Of a stretch of DNA of 64,000 nt, positions 22,831 through 33,111 are shown piece by piece. The position numbers and the translations under genes were made by a program. The stretch covers positions 6,308,275 through 6,372,274 of the forward strand of contig OX442417.1 of NCBI GenBank assembly GCA_949361645.1, given 5' to 3'. The notes below the pieces were generated by a model. It had not been told where the DNA came from, ran no database searches, and saw nothing but the letters and a program-made list of their open reading frames with translations. Position 1 is the first letter of the stretch. Each line of letters begins with the position of its first letter. This DNA is from Spongilla lacustris (taxonomy: Eukaryota; Porifera; Demospongiae; Spongillida; Spongillidae).

Positions 22831-23134
22831 TATAAATTATGAAATTTTGCCATGGAAACGTTTTCTACATATGATGATTGCACACTTATATGTGATAACA
22901 GCAGTTGTTCATGTTGTTCCAGTCCAGCATTATGCATTGATGTAAATGTGTAGCTAGTTTGAAGCAAACATGCATGCAGGAACATATACTGATACGGCAT
23001 TTAGAGAATCAGTAATCAATTGCACCATGCACCGAACACATGCGCATATTCACATACTATAGTTGGCCTATATCAAGTAGCTGTCAGATAACTAATCTAA
23101 GGAAGACAAAGGTGCAGGCATGGAGTGTAGCTTT

Positions 23135-23799
23135 TCACTTCCTTCGCACCATCATGACGCTGGTCTTGAGGGAATAGTAGAACATTGATTTCAAATCATA
23201 CCAGATCACGCCATCAGCATAGGTTTTGATGGTGCCGCCATTACTTCGAGTACCCAGGTAAGCACCATTGAGGTTTGATTTGTGGCATGCATTGTACCAC
23301 CAGGCTCCTTTGAATACTACGGCACAGTTATCTCCCCACAAATCGTTATCCTTGTCGTAAGTGGAGAACTTCATTCCATTTTGTATACTCAGAGAGTCCC
23401 CAGCATTACCAGAGTAACCAGACACGGTCAGTGTGTATAGTGACTGAGTATCTCCGACAGCGAAGCTACTGTACTTCGCGTAAGCTGTGGCGTTGCTCCA
23501 CTCAGTCATGTCAATACGCAGCTCTGAACCTGGAATAGTCAGTTGGTGGATTTTATCGAGGCCTAAAAATAATTCTCCGGATCCATCATCGGGACACTGA
23601 AAGCCGAGAACGTAAGTGTTCCAGTCACGATAGAAGTTCACCAATCCGTTCTTTCTTCGCTGAATCACAGTCCAGCCTCCCCCGTCCGTGGTCATGTCAC
23701 AATACACTTTGAAACTGTTCCCTCCGTCGTTAGGTCGAATCTTGTATATTCCGCTCTTTTTATGACCATGTTTGTAAGCACTTTTGCAGTCACGGAAAA
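23135..23799 (-). CDS. Fibrinogen C-terminal (FReD) domain protein, terminal exon
   Basis: A secreted or extracellular recognition domain, the kind found in ficolins, tenascins and invertebrate FREPs. The exon is bounded on its 5' side by a CTCTACACAG acceptor just above 23799 and ends with TGA at 23135-23137. Coding continues upstream of the first listed Met-like codon: FRDCKSAYKHG, SGIYKIRPND and VYCDM are all in frame, giving a complete domain of about 220 residues. Hallmarks are DGGGWTVIQRR, FYRDWNTYVLGF, GELFLGLDKIH, the calcium loop DKDNDLWG and the Cys pair in NCAVVF...WWYNACHKSNLNG. Upstream exons (signal peptide, collagen or coiled coil) were not found; the next 2 kb are repeats. The frame is intact, and ligand specificity cannot be read. 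Confidence 0.85.
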
Positions 23800-24108
23800 C
23801 TGTGTAGAGAATCCAAGAGGTCCAATAAATAACACTTCATACCATTTTAGCTACGCAGCCAAAAAAATATAATCCCTAAAAAGAGTACATCAGTGTCCTC
23901 GTGTCACACCTACTTCTGGTTGCAAAACTACATGGACAGTGCAGCGTCAACACACGTGTCATTACTCTACTGTATAGGTCATGATAGTTGCTGGGACGAA
24001 AATGTTTTAGACATTAATTCCATGTTTATTTGAACTTAAAACATCAACCACAATTCAGAAAATCTAACTGCTTTGATGCATGGGCTATAAAAGTTGTCAT
24101 CAAGCTAC

Positions 24109-25609
24109 GGTGGCCCAGTAGGTCGCGCCACGCACTACATGTAGTTGAGGTGCACCGTGCACAGCGCACTAGTTGAGATTTGCACCGCGCACTAGTTGAG
24201 ATTTGCATCCAGCACTATTATTAAATTGAGGTTTGCACCCAGCGCTAATTGAGGTTTGCACCCCGCACTAGTTGAGGTTTGCACATGCAGCGCATTAGTC
24301 GAGTTTGCAGGTCCTCAGTGGTTTAAAACCATAGGTGACCAGGACATTTTCAAATTGAAACAATTTACCCAAATTGTTTGTATCGTTGCTTATAATGTGA
24401 TGGTGCTAAGTAAATGGTAAAATTAATTATGGTTAATTAATTAAAATCAAATCAAAACAATCAAGTTATATATCCAACTGTAATGAATTAAAACGTTTTC
24501 ACAAAACACTTCAATAATGCTAAACATTTACTACCATATTATAGCAATTAATGTGAATAATGATTTCAGAATAGAATATCCAATGAAATCAAGATATTTT
24601 GAGCTTAATACGACTTAATAGTTCGCTAGAATCACTTATAAACGTACCGAAGGGATTCCTTCAGCTCATTGTACAATTTGTACTGCCCTAGTATAAACAC
24701 GCACACGTACAAACAATAAAAGACAGAAGTGCGCGCGCACGAAGCACTCTCGTTTCTAACAAAGACAGCATAGACGGCGCTTCATAAAGAACACAGATGC
24801 TATCTATCAGACAGCACCAAGGCCCGAGAACTCAACACCTTCGTTTGCATCGTAGCGTAGTGGCTTTAAGTCTCTTATTTGTGGCTATTGTTACCCGTTA
24901 TTAACAAATTATCGTTAAAGCATTGGTCTGTTACGAAGTGTTTTGTCGCGTCGGTTTAAGAATCGGCAAGATACGGCGAGTATTATACTAAGGGCCAACG
25001 ATAGGTGAAAGTATTTAAACACACTTCACAGTACATAGCGCTCTAGCTTCGTTGAGCAATGAATCTAAAGTAGGTTAGGGTAAAAAATGGCGTCATTTTG
25101 GACCACAAATAAACAAATATCTTTAGCACAACAATTCATGAGAAATCAAGTATCATTTCTGTCTAACCATTCCTTTTTACTTGACATTGTACTGTTGGAT
25201 ACATAACTAGCTCATGTTTTTATGTTAGGGTGGAAAATGCATGATTGATGCTTTCCCTTCTCACGGCTCTTTACACTTTGTGAATCCTGACATATTTATC
25301 TAATATTGTGATACTGTAGGGTATTATTTTTTCCCCTTAAAATGAAAATTCCTTTTCTACCATAATCATTCAAATGTCCTGGTCCTAAACCATGCACTAT
25401 AGTCGAAATTTGCACTGCGCACTCGCAAACTATGGGATGGCGTTTGGTTACGTCAATATCTATTAAAGCGGTTATTAACAAACAGTTCGAAGTGCTAATG
25501 TTCTCTGACTCTCATTCTGCACCGAAACGATCCAGAGGTCTTTCGTGGCCTCCAATATACTAGTCGGGCGTAGCCTGACCTTCGTGTTTTGGCGGAAGGT
25601 CGGGCCACC
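24109..25609 (+). repeat. Dispersed repeat, copy C, split by an insertion
   Basis: Starts GGTGGCCCAGTAGGTCGCGC and ends CGGGCCACC, suggesting short terminal inverted repeats for the family. The tandem units run to about 24310, and the tail resumes at about 25401 and runs to 25609. The intervening 1.09 kb is absent from copies A and B. Confidence 0.7.
24316..25400. mobile_element. 1.1-kb insertion with imperfect inverted ends
   Basis: The left edge reads CAGTGGTTTAAAACC and then GACCAGGACATTT. The right edge, complemented, reads TAGTGCATGGTTTAGGACC and then AGGACATTT. The two edges match in the outer GTG/GGTTTA part and the inner ACCAGGACATTT part. No transposase was seen inside, so it is probably a non-autonomous (MITE-like) element. 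Exact boundaries are uncertain by a few bases. Confidence 0.55.
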
Positions 25610-26301
25610 CCTGGCGACTACTCAAACTTTCTGAAATGATGAAGTGAGAATAGTCAAAATGGCTACCATTAGGCCTATAAATGTTTGCTACCATGTTTGC
25701 TACCAAGCTGTTCATGTTGGGAAGGAGTGTCGCCATGTGGGCGTGGCCTTCTTTTCCCATACACATAATGGGATGTACATAAATATATATTTTTTCTGAC
25801 ACTTCATGCTTCAAATGGTTACTTTTTGTTTCTGGCCTTCTAATCAAACTCAGTTCAGTTGCTTGAGCCAACTCGAGCCCTAACTAACTGCAAGCCACGG
25901 ATGTACAAATGGAAGCCATTCTATCCATAAAAATACTAGCGTCGCAAAGAAACACTCCCAGGGCGTTTAAAGGGCTACAGTGAACAAGCTTACTTGTTTT
26001 AGCAACGTCCTATGTAAAAACCACTTTTGTTACACTTGAAATACAGGGGGTGGCGAACACTCCAAATAGACGTGGCCAACAGTATATAGGTACTTTAATA
26101 AATTTTTGAAAATGAATAATACTAGAACTTTTATGCATAGTCTAAAAGAGCAAATTGAATGCATCAAAAATATGCTTTTGCCACGGAAAACAGATTACTA
26201 TTTCACGTTTCAAACATTGCGTCACGGGTGACTAACAATGTACGCAATGTGAATGGACCGCGATATAAATAAAACTGACCGCTTGACTTCTCCATGCAGC
26301 T
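25610..26301. other. Intergenic, no gene supported
   Basis: AT-rich sequence between copy C and the first LTR; no recognisable feature. Confidence 0.5.
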
Positions 26302-26404
26302 TGTGGCGGACTGAACAGTTTATGCTGTAATGGGGATTTCCCTACGGGCCCTATTGTTGTATTGTGCGCGGGCCGAAGACACCCCGCGGTGTAACGCAGC
26401 GCAA

Positions 26405-26447
<43 letters not shown>

Positions 26448-26596
26448 CGCTTTGTCCTAGCCGCATTATTGTGCACACCTATATATGTGAATGGAGTGTG
26501 TATTGTTGATGCTTGTGCAGTATTATAGTTCAGAGTTGCTGTTTCCCTGTCATTGAGGGTATTTACTTGGCCGGGTCGTGCGTTCAGTCCTTTACA
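26302..26596 (+). repeat. 5' LTR (295 bp) with poly-G tract
   Basis: Begins TGTGGCGGACTGAACAG and ends CAGTCCTTTACA. A run of more than 40 G lies at about 26406-26447. It differs from the 3' LTR by a 5-bp segment (GGGCC region), the G-tract edges and a few substitutions. Confidence 0.85.
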
Positions 26597-26676
26597 AGTG
26601 GTGGCAAGCCGCAAGCGGCGGGATCGTCTTCTGTCAGATACTGTATACGGACCGAGCTAGCGAGTTGTATTAGTGG

Positions 26677-27880
26677 ATGACCACACGATCTCGGCGTAAA
26701 TATAACAGTGTCGTAGCACAACCTCAAGGAGAGACAGCGGATATGGGTGATCATGATACATCGGAGGCAATTAAGAACTATTCAGAAACCTTTTTGATGA
26801 GAGGAAGAAGCGAGAAGAGAAGGAGGCGCGACGACGTGAGCAGGAGCGACTGGAGCGCGAAGAAGAGAGGAAAAGACTAGAGGCACAGTGGGAGAGAGAC
26901 CGTCAGGAGCACATAGCGGAAAAGAAACGTGAGAGGCAGAGGAGAGAGAGGAAGACTTACGGATTCGCGACCAGGAGCTACGGGCTCAGATGGAGCTGTT
27001 TGCAAAGATGGTCGAGTCCAAGAAGGCTGAATTGTCATCGGAAGCAAGTAGCCGTGCATGCTGTGGATGGGGAACTCCGCGTGGCGAAACTCACCGATCG
27101 GGACGATATTGAAGCTTATATACCTCACCACGTTTGAGCGTTTGATGTCGGCGTACAACATCACGAAGGATCGATGGATTTTCAAACTGGCGCCTCAACT
27201 GTCTGGAAAGGCACAACAGGCCTATGCAGCGCTGACCACGGAGGATGCACTGGAATACGACGGGGTAAAAGCAGCGATCCTGAGGCGTTATGATAAAAGA
27301 TATCACCGAGGAGACGTACCGTCAGCATTTCAGGGAAATCTCCAAGAATGTGGTTGAGTCACATCGAGATGTGTCTATTCGTTTGGGGGACCTGGCCAAC
27401 AAATGGCTCAAGGGTTTGAATACTGTGGAGCAGGTCAAGGAAGCTATTGTCCTGGAACAGCAACTCTATACCCTGGGTCCCTCTGTTCGAGTGTGGGTAA
27501 AAGAGCGGAAGCCGAAGACAGCTCTGGAGGCAGGACAACTGGCAGATGATTACTCTGAGGCCAGGAAGCAGACTGCCAAGGAGAGTCACGAGAGTAGAGT
27601 CAGTAGACCAGGGGCGGATCTGACTTCACCAGCTTCCAACAAGAAACCCACTCAGGAGCAGCCTGACAAAGAGGAAGGCGATAAGAGGTCAACGAAGGAG
27701 AGGCACTACTCTAGGTCTGGGTACCGAAACAAGGACCACCACTCCCACGTGACCTGTTACAATTGTGGTAGGCAGGGGCACTTTGCTTCAAGATGTCCAG
27801 AAAAGGCCATGTATTGTGGTGATAGCCTACGTCACAAAGCAGCTCTGCAGAAGGCTGGCGTGGTAGAAGGACAGATGGTG
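26677..27880 (+). pseudogene. gag: coiled coil, SCAN-like capsid, CCHC knuckle
   Basis: Forms the virus-like particle in an intact element. The start is rich in Arg/Glu and likely coiled coil. A capsid N-domain lies near 27115-27285 (YLTTFERLMSAYNI, WIFKLAPQLSGKA). From 27290 comes the capsid C-domain (EETYRQHFREI, IRLGDLANKWLKG, AIVLEQQLYTLGPSVRVWV, EAGQLADDY), which has the same layout as the vertebrate SCAN domain. SCAN is reported to descend from the capsid of Gmr1-like elements. The zinc knuckle is CYNCGRQGHFASRC near 27759-27800. Frames shift near 26880, near 27110 and near 27290, so no intact Gag is made. Confidence 0.7.
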
Positions 27881-29308
27881 GAGGACATTGTTCTGGACAC
27901 AAGATACTCAAAGACCATCATCCACCATGCCCTGGTACCTCGGAAAAAGATGTTGCAAGGAGAGGCGGTCACCATTTGGTGTGCTCATGGGGACAATGCA
28001 GTATCCAAAACACTTCCAGTGTCTGTTTTGCTGGGCACAGATGTACCCGAACTTGTGCGATTTTTGAGAAGCAACTCCAAAGACAGTAGGAACTTTGGAG
28101 GGTGTGAGGCACTGATGATAGTAATGCGAGCAGGAGCAAAGAAGTGAGAGGTGGAGGAAAAAATCCAACGGCAGAAGGAGGAAGAATCAGAAGTCAGACC
28201 AACACCAATAGTGAGTGAACTGGCAGAGGAGGTGCAGAGGAAAGAGGAACTCCCAATAGATGTGAACCCAGAGCTGAGTTCCTTGGATGAGGAACTATTT
28301 AGCATAGGGCGACCCAGAGTTAAGTTGACCAGATACCAGAAGTGAATGCAGAGGAGACAACACCAGCAGGACATACCAGTGGGAGCGCTTGACATGTCGG
28401 CAGTGGAACTCCAGAAGCTGCAGGAGACAGACCCTTCACTGGCTCAGGTCAGATCTATGTGTGGCACCATGAAGCCACAAGAGTCGGAGTCGCACTACTT
28501 TAACTCTGAGGGGTTATTGTTTCGGCGATGGATCCAGAGACAGGGGAAACTAGAATCTGCAGTGGAACAGCTGTTACTACCCACACAGTGTCATAAGGCA
28601 GTACTGCAGCTGGCACATGAGGTGCCCCTTGCAGCACATTTGGGCAAAAACAAGACAGCGAAGAGGATCCTCAGTCACTTCTACTGGCCTACTCTGTATA
28701 GGGACGTGGAGGAGTTCTGCAAGTGCTGTCGTATATGTCAGAAAGCATCAAGGCTGAAGGGAAGCAAGGCTCCCCTCATTCCATTGCCCATAGTGACTGA
28801 GCCTTTCCGACGGGTGGCAATGGATATTGTTGGACCACTGCCCAGAACGATGTCTGGAAATCGCTACATATTAGTGATGAGCTATTATGCCACACACTAT
28901 CCGGAAGCAGTCCCGGTGAAAGCTATAGATGCTGAGCATATCGCAGAGGAGCTGGTGAAGATCTTTGCAAGGGTTGGCATACCTGAGGAGATCTTGATGG
29001 ACCAGGGAAGCAACTTCACATCGCAGCTACTGGCAGAGATCTACCAACTGCTGCATGTGCACCCGATATGAACTACTCCTTACCATCCACAGACGGATGG
29101 GCTGGTGGAGAGGTTCAACAAGACCTTAAAGGAGATGCTGAGGAAGGTGGCTGCAGATGACGGGGCAAACTGGGACAAGTCGGTGCCGTACCTACTATTT
29201 GCCTATCGAGAAGTCCCCCATGATTCCACAGGTTTTTCCGCCTTTGAGCTTCTGTATGGTCGTGCAGTACGTGGACCATTGGACATACTGACCGGTTGCA
29301 AAAGGCAC
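27880..29308 (+). pseudogene. Protease remnant and integrase, three TGA stops
   Basis: This continues in the same frame as the capsid C-domain. The protease box reads IVLDTRYSKT, with Arg where the catalytic DTG/DSG has Gly, so it is inactive. The integrase finger has H-x-H then CKCCRICQ (about 28590-28745). The core shows VAMDIVGPLP, LMDQGSNFTS and LVERFNKTL with the three acids present. TGA codons interrupt the frame at 28145-28147, 28343-28345 and 29069-29071. The integrase breaks off at about 29300, after LLYGRAVRGPLD; the C-terminal GPY/F-like module is missing at the junction with RT. Confidence 0.75.
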
Positions 29309-30320
29309 GGTACATCAGTACCCTAGACCTCACTTGTGGGTACTGGCAGGTATCAATGGCAAAGGCATCGAGGCACCTAACAGCGTTCACAACGCCTTTT
29401 GGCCTCTTCCAGTTTAGAGTGATGCCCTTTGGCCTTCAGGGGGCTCCAGCAACATTTCAGTGGCTCATGGACAAGGTCCTGCAAGGTCTGGAGGACTATG
29501 CAGCTGCTTACATTGATGACCTTGTGATACACAGTACCACGTGGGAGGAACACTTGACACAGATACAGACAGTGTTCCAGCGCCTACGGTTGGCGGGGCT
29601 CACGGCTAAGCCCCAGAAGTGCCAGTTAGGGATGTCAAGATGTGTGTATCTTGGACATGTGGTGGGCAGTGGCCTGGTGCAACCTGAGAGGAGTAAGGTG
29701 CAAGATGTGGAGTCTTTTCCCACCCCTACTACTAAGAAGCAGGTTCGGTGTTTCCTGGGAATGACTGGCTACTACAGGAAGTTCATCCCGGACTATGCCA
29801 GTATTGCAGCACCTCTAACAGACCTCACAAAGAATGCGGCACCGAATCAGGTGGTGTGGACAGACAGATGCAAGGGCTCATTCCAGAAGCTCAAGAGCCT
29901 ACTGTGTAGAGAACCTGTCCTGCATAGCCCTGATTTCACGAAGGAGTTCATTCAGCAAACTGATGCCTCAGATGTGGGTTTAGGTGCAGTGCTGAGTCAG
30001 CTGGATGAGGAAGGGGCAGACCACCCAGTGGCCTATTACAGCAGGAAATTACTCGCCAGAGAACAGAAATACGCTACCATAGAAAAGAGTGTCTAGCCAT
30101 TAAATTGGCCACACAGGCATTTAGAGTCTATCTGCTGGGAAGACCCTTCATAATCCAGACAGACCATCGAGCACTAGAATGGCTGGATCGACTTAAAGAG
30201 AACAATGCGAAACTCTCAAGGTGGAGCATTGCATTGCAACCCTTCAAGTTCCAAGTCCGCCATCGGCCTGGAAAGGACAACGGCAATGCCGACTGCCTTT
30301 CCCGACTTTCAACAGAATGA
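29300..30320 (+). pseudogene. RT (fingers missing) and RNase H
   Basis: Begins abruptly in the RT palm with YISTLDLTCGYWQV; the N-terminal fingers that should precede it are absent. The active-site box is YIDD near 29506-29520. The thumb follows, with the LGHVVGSGLVQPERSK and FLGMTGYYRKFIPDY motifs. RNase H starts TDASDVGLGAVLSQ (about 29960) and ends DNGNADCLSRL. A one-base frame change near 30090 separates the RNase H halves. The last codon lies 28 bp before the 3' LTR, with a purine tract between them. Confidence 0.8.
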
Positions 30321-30347
30321 CATCTGTCGAGGAGAAGGGGGAGGGAA

Positions 30348-30440
30348 TGTGGCGGACTGAACAGTTTATGTTGTAATGGGGATTTCCCTACCTATTGTTG
30401 TATTGTGCGCGGGCCGAAGACACCCCGTGGTGTAACGCAG

Positions 30441-30475
<35 letters not shown>

Positions 30476-30622
30476 CTTTGTCCTAGCCGCATTATTATGC
30501 ACACCTATATATGTGAATGGCGTGTGTATTGTTGATGCTTGTGCAGTATTATCGTTCAGAGTTGCCGTTTCCCTTTCATTGAGGGTATTTACTTGGCCGG
30601 GTCGTGCGTTCAGTTCTTTACA
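30348..30622 (+). repeat. 3' LTR (275 bp) with poly-G tract
   Basis: Begins TGTGGCGGACTGAACAG and ends CAGTTCTTTACA. It has a G run of roughly 35 at about 30441-30475 and is preceded by GGAGAAGGGGGAGGGAA. Confidence 0.85.
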
Positions 30623-31148
30623 CAGTTACTGTAAAAGTATTCAAGATAATGATGCCATAATTGCATAAAATACAACATAGGTACACTTTATAAGGTTCAC
30701 CAGGGTCAAATACACATTACATCTAAATTTAGGTATCTCATTATATAATCTAGCTGCATGCCAATACGGCAATAGCCCGTATAGCGATATCATAATGTTC
30801 TCCCCTATTTATTCACATTCATCATTCTTCCAATGTGTAATAATTACTTTGAGACTTCCTTGATTGATTTACACATGTATATCCATTGTATAGCACATTT
30901 TGATGATCCACATACCATAGGCGTTCAATATACAGACCATTAATAACTGATCACGCCCATAGCCATTGAAGCATTAGGAGAGAGCTTGACCATCACCTTA
31001 GGCAGGCACGATGAGAGTAAAATGCCTACTCTTACTTGCTACAAATTAAGGCTATCAGTTGCAGTACAATGTGGAAATGCTGCTTCTGATATGGATTCTG
31101 TGGGCCAGCATGCAGTGGAAGACTTTTTTCTGTATCTTTTTTTACTAG
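30623..31148. other. Spacer between two LTR elements, nothing recognised
   Basis: AT-rich, no frame or repeat identified. Confidence 0.5.
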
Positions 31149-31310
31149 TGTGACTCGAGTGCCGAAATCAATGCAGCCTCAGCAAACACATATACACGAA
31201 TGCCAATATACAAAAATATATACAGCTATATAAGTTCTAGAGGGCAAGGGTCAGACTTGTAGGATGCGCGCTGGTCTCTGCGCAATACATGACGTCACTA
31301 TTACGTTACA
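31149..31310 (-). repeat. 3' LTR
   Basis: On the plus strand it begins TGTGACTCGAGTGCC and ends ATTACGTTACA. It is identical to 36085-36246. Confidence 0.9.
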
Positions 31311-31330
31311 CCACTCCCTCCTTTCAAAAT
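31311..31330 (-). promoter_or_regulatory. Polypurine tract
   Basis: On the coding strand GAAAGGAGGGAGTGG abuts the 3' LTR. It is the expected primer for plus-strand DNA synthesis. Confidence 0.75.
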
Positions 31331-33111
31331 TGAATGTACGGTCCGTAACGGTCTGGGACTCGGCGTTCTCTAGCAGGGTAACGATGACCAGGAGGAGGAT
31401 CGGCAGCGGGCGCGACTGCAGGAGGATCCGCAGCAGGTGCCACTTCGGGCTGATCTTCGTTCGCCTGTCCATCCAGCTGTTGCTCTTCTTCGTCATCATC
31501 CAACAACTCCATCGCTGCAGGGGTGCGTGGGGGCGGGTCTTCAGGAATTAGTTGCTGTTCCGTGAACCGTTGGCTGGGTGGGGCTTCAGACTGGAATTCT
31601 CTATTTTCTCCTTGATACGGTTTCAGCCTGTCGAAATGCACGCATTGATAGCCCTTAGGCCCCTTTATTTTATACACGGATTCCCCAAATCGCTCCACCA
31701 CCTTAAAGGGGCCCTTCCAAGGGCGATACAGTTTCTTGGACTGTCTTCGAGGAATAGCTGGCGAATGTAGCCATACATTATCACCAAGATCAAAAGGCTT
31801 CCCGTGAATCTTTTCATCATAAATGGCTTTCTGTCTCTTATGTTCGCTTTTGCAGTGCTCCCTCACTAAGGCATATGCATCATGGAGGCTAGTTTTCAGC
31901 TGCTGCACGTACTCCGAGGGCGTCCTTTCATCAACAGGATTTGATCCGTACATTAAATCAACGGGCAGCTTTGCTTCACGCCCAAACATAAGGAAGAAGG
32001 GGCTAAAACCTGTGGAAGGATGGACGCTCGAGTTATAGGCCATACACACCTTACGAACACAACACTCCCAGTCATTTGGGTGATTGTGCGTTGTTGTCGC
32101 CAGCATATCAAGTAGTGTTCTATTGAAACGTTCCACCATTCCGTTACCCTGGGGGTGGTAGGGGGTCGTATGGGTCTTCCTGATTTCTAAGAGTTTGCAG
32201 ATCTCCGCAATCAAGTCTGATTCAAATTGCCTCCCTTGGTCTGAATGCAGCTGTTCGGGGGGAGAAAACCTACAAAACATCTCGTCCACAAGTTTCTTCG
32301 CTACAGTAATAGCTTCTTGATTTCTGATAGCATACACTTCCACCCATCTCGTAAAGTGGTCAGCAGCCACTAGCACATACCTGCAACCGTCTGTTGTTTC
32401 TGGAAGTGGTCCCATGATATCTACACTTACGACCTGCATAGGATAGCCAGCTTGAATGGTTTGTAGTTTTGCCTTTCTGCTTGGAATCGTCATCTTCCTG
32501 GAGGCACAAATTTTGCACTGTCTACACCATGTTCTTACTGCCTCGCCACAGCCTGGCCAATAGAATCGTTCTTTGAGCTGAGACAGCACTTTTTCTTCTC
32601 CCAGATGCCCTGACACCGCGCCTTCATGCAAGTCCCGGATGACCTTTTTGTGTAACCTGGAGGGTAAAACAAGTTGGAGCCTCACCTTTTTCCCATCTGA
32701 GAACTGTCTCCAAAGTGCATCATGCTTGATCGTTAGCATCTCCCACTGTTGTAAGAGAAGGCGACTTTCTCTGCTCCAAGACTTGGTAGTGTCACCTGGA
32801 GGTACGTTGCCCTCTTTGACAGCATTCAGCACGGGGGCAATGTCGTCATCCTCTGCTTGCAGGCGTTGAACCTCCCCTAGGTTGTTGAGTTGCTGCAAGA
32901 AAGGACCCGTAATAGCACCAATTTCGACTACCTGATCATCTTCGTTTCCACACCGGTCACCCCTTCCGCACTGTTTGCACGGGATCCTTGACAAGGCGTC
33001 TGCATTCCCATGTCTGGAACCTTGACGATGCATAACGATAAAGTCATACTCCTGCAGCTTTTCCAGCCAGCGTGCCAGCTGGCCTTCAGGTTCCTTGAAG
33101 TTTTTAACCAA
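31324..33111 (-). CDS. pol part 2: RNase H end and integrase
   Basis: 595 codons, in the -1 frame relative to part 1. The start completes RNase H (HRQGSRHGNADALSR). The integrase finger has HEGAVSGHLG and CRQCKICASR. The core acids lie in SVDIMGPLPE, LHSDQGRQF and GNGMVERFNRT. The GPY/F-like module is YRPWKGPFKVVERFG. The tail has acidic and Ala/Pro repeats and ends RVPDRYGPYIQF, close to the tail of the integrase at 15-16.3 kb, so the two elements are related. It has no start of its own and must be made by frameshifting, or was separated from part 1 by a mutation. Confidence 0.85.
   Translation of the reverse strand: MVKNFKEPEGQLARWLEKLQEYDFIVMHRQGSRHGNADALSRIPCKQCGRGDRCGNEDDQVVEIGAITGPFLQQLNNLGEVQRLQAEDDDIAPVLNAVKEGNVPPGDTTKSWSRESRLLLQQWEMLTIKHDALWRQFSDGKKVRLQLVLPSRLHKKVIRDLHEGAVSGHLGEEKVLSQLKERFYWPGCGEAVRTWCRQCKICASRKMTIPSRKAKLQTIQAGYPMQVVSVDIMGPLPETTDGCRYVLVAADHFTRWVEVYAIRNQEAITVAKKLVDEMFCRFSPPEQLHSDQGRQFESDLIAEICKLLEIRKTHTTPYHPQGNGMVERFNRTLLDMLATTTHNHPNDWECCVRKVCMAYNSSVHPSTGFSPFFLMFGREAKLPVDLMYGSNPVDERTPSEYVQQLKTSLHDAYALVREHCKSEHKRQKAIYDEKIHGKPFDLGDNVWLHSPAIPRRQSKKLYRPWKGPFKVVERFGESVYKIKGPKGYQCVHFDRLKPYQGENREFQSEAPPSQRFTEQQLIPEDPPPRTPAAMELLDDDEEEQQLDGQANEDQPEVAPAADPPAVAPAADPPPGHRYPARERRVPDRYGPYIQF

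Larger units (their letters stand above)
26302..30622 (+). mobile_element. Gmr1-like Ty3/gypsy LTR retrotransposon, decayed
   Basis: A 4.3-kb element with two LTRs. The domain order read left to right is capsid, zinc knuckle, protease remnant, integrase, RT, RNase H, LTR. Integrase ahead of RT is the copia-like order, but every domain is of Ty3/gypsy type; this combination defines Gmr1-like elements. RNase H ends just before the polypurine tract (about 30331-30347), confirming that it is the last domain. Flanks CAGCT and CAGTT match at four of five positions, a plausible aged target duplication. The gene is broken by frameshifts, three TGA codons and a deletion. Confidence 0.8.

Noticed and set aside
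26351..26614. Poly-proline protein opposite the LTR G tract
   Set aside because: Antisense translation of the poly-G run.
33101..33107. Programmed -1 frameshift in the middle of RNase H
   Set aside because: The site does not fit X-XXY-YYZ (Gly/Trp-side base breaks the pattern), and gypsy elements do not normally split RNase H; mutation or read error is more likely.
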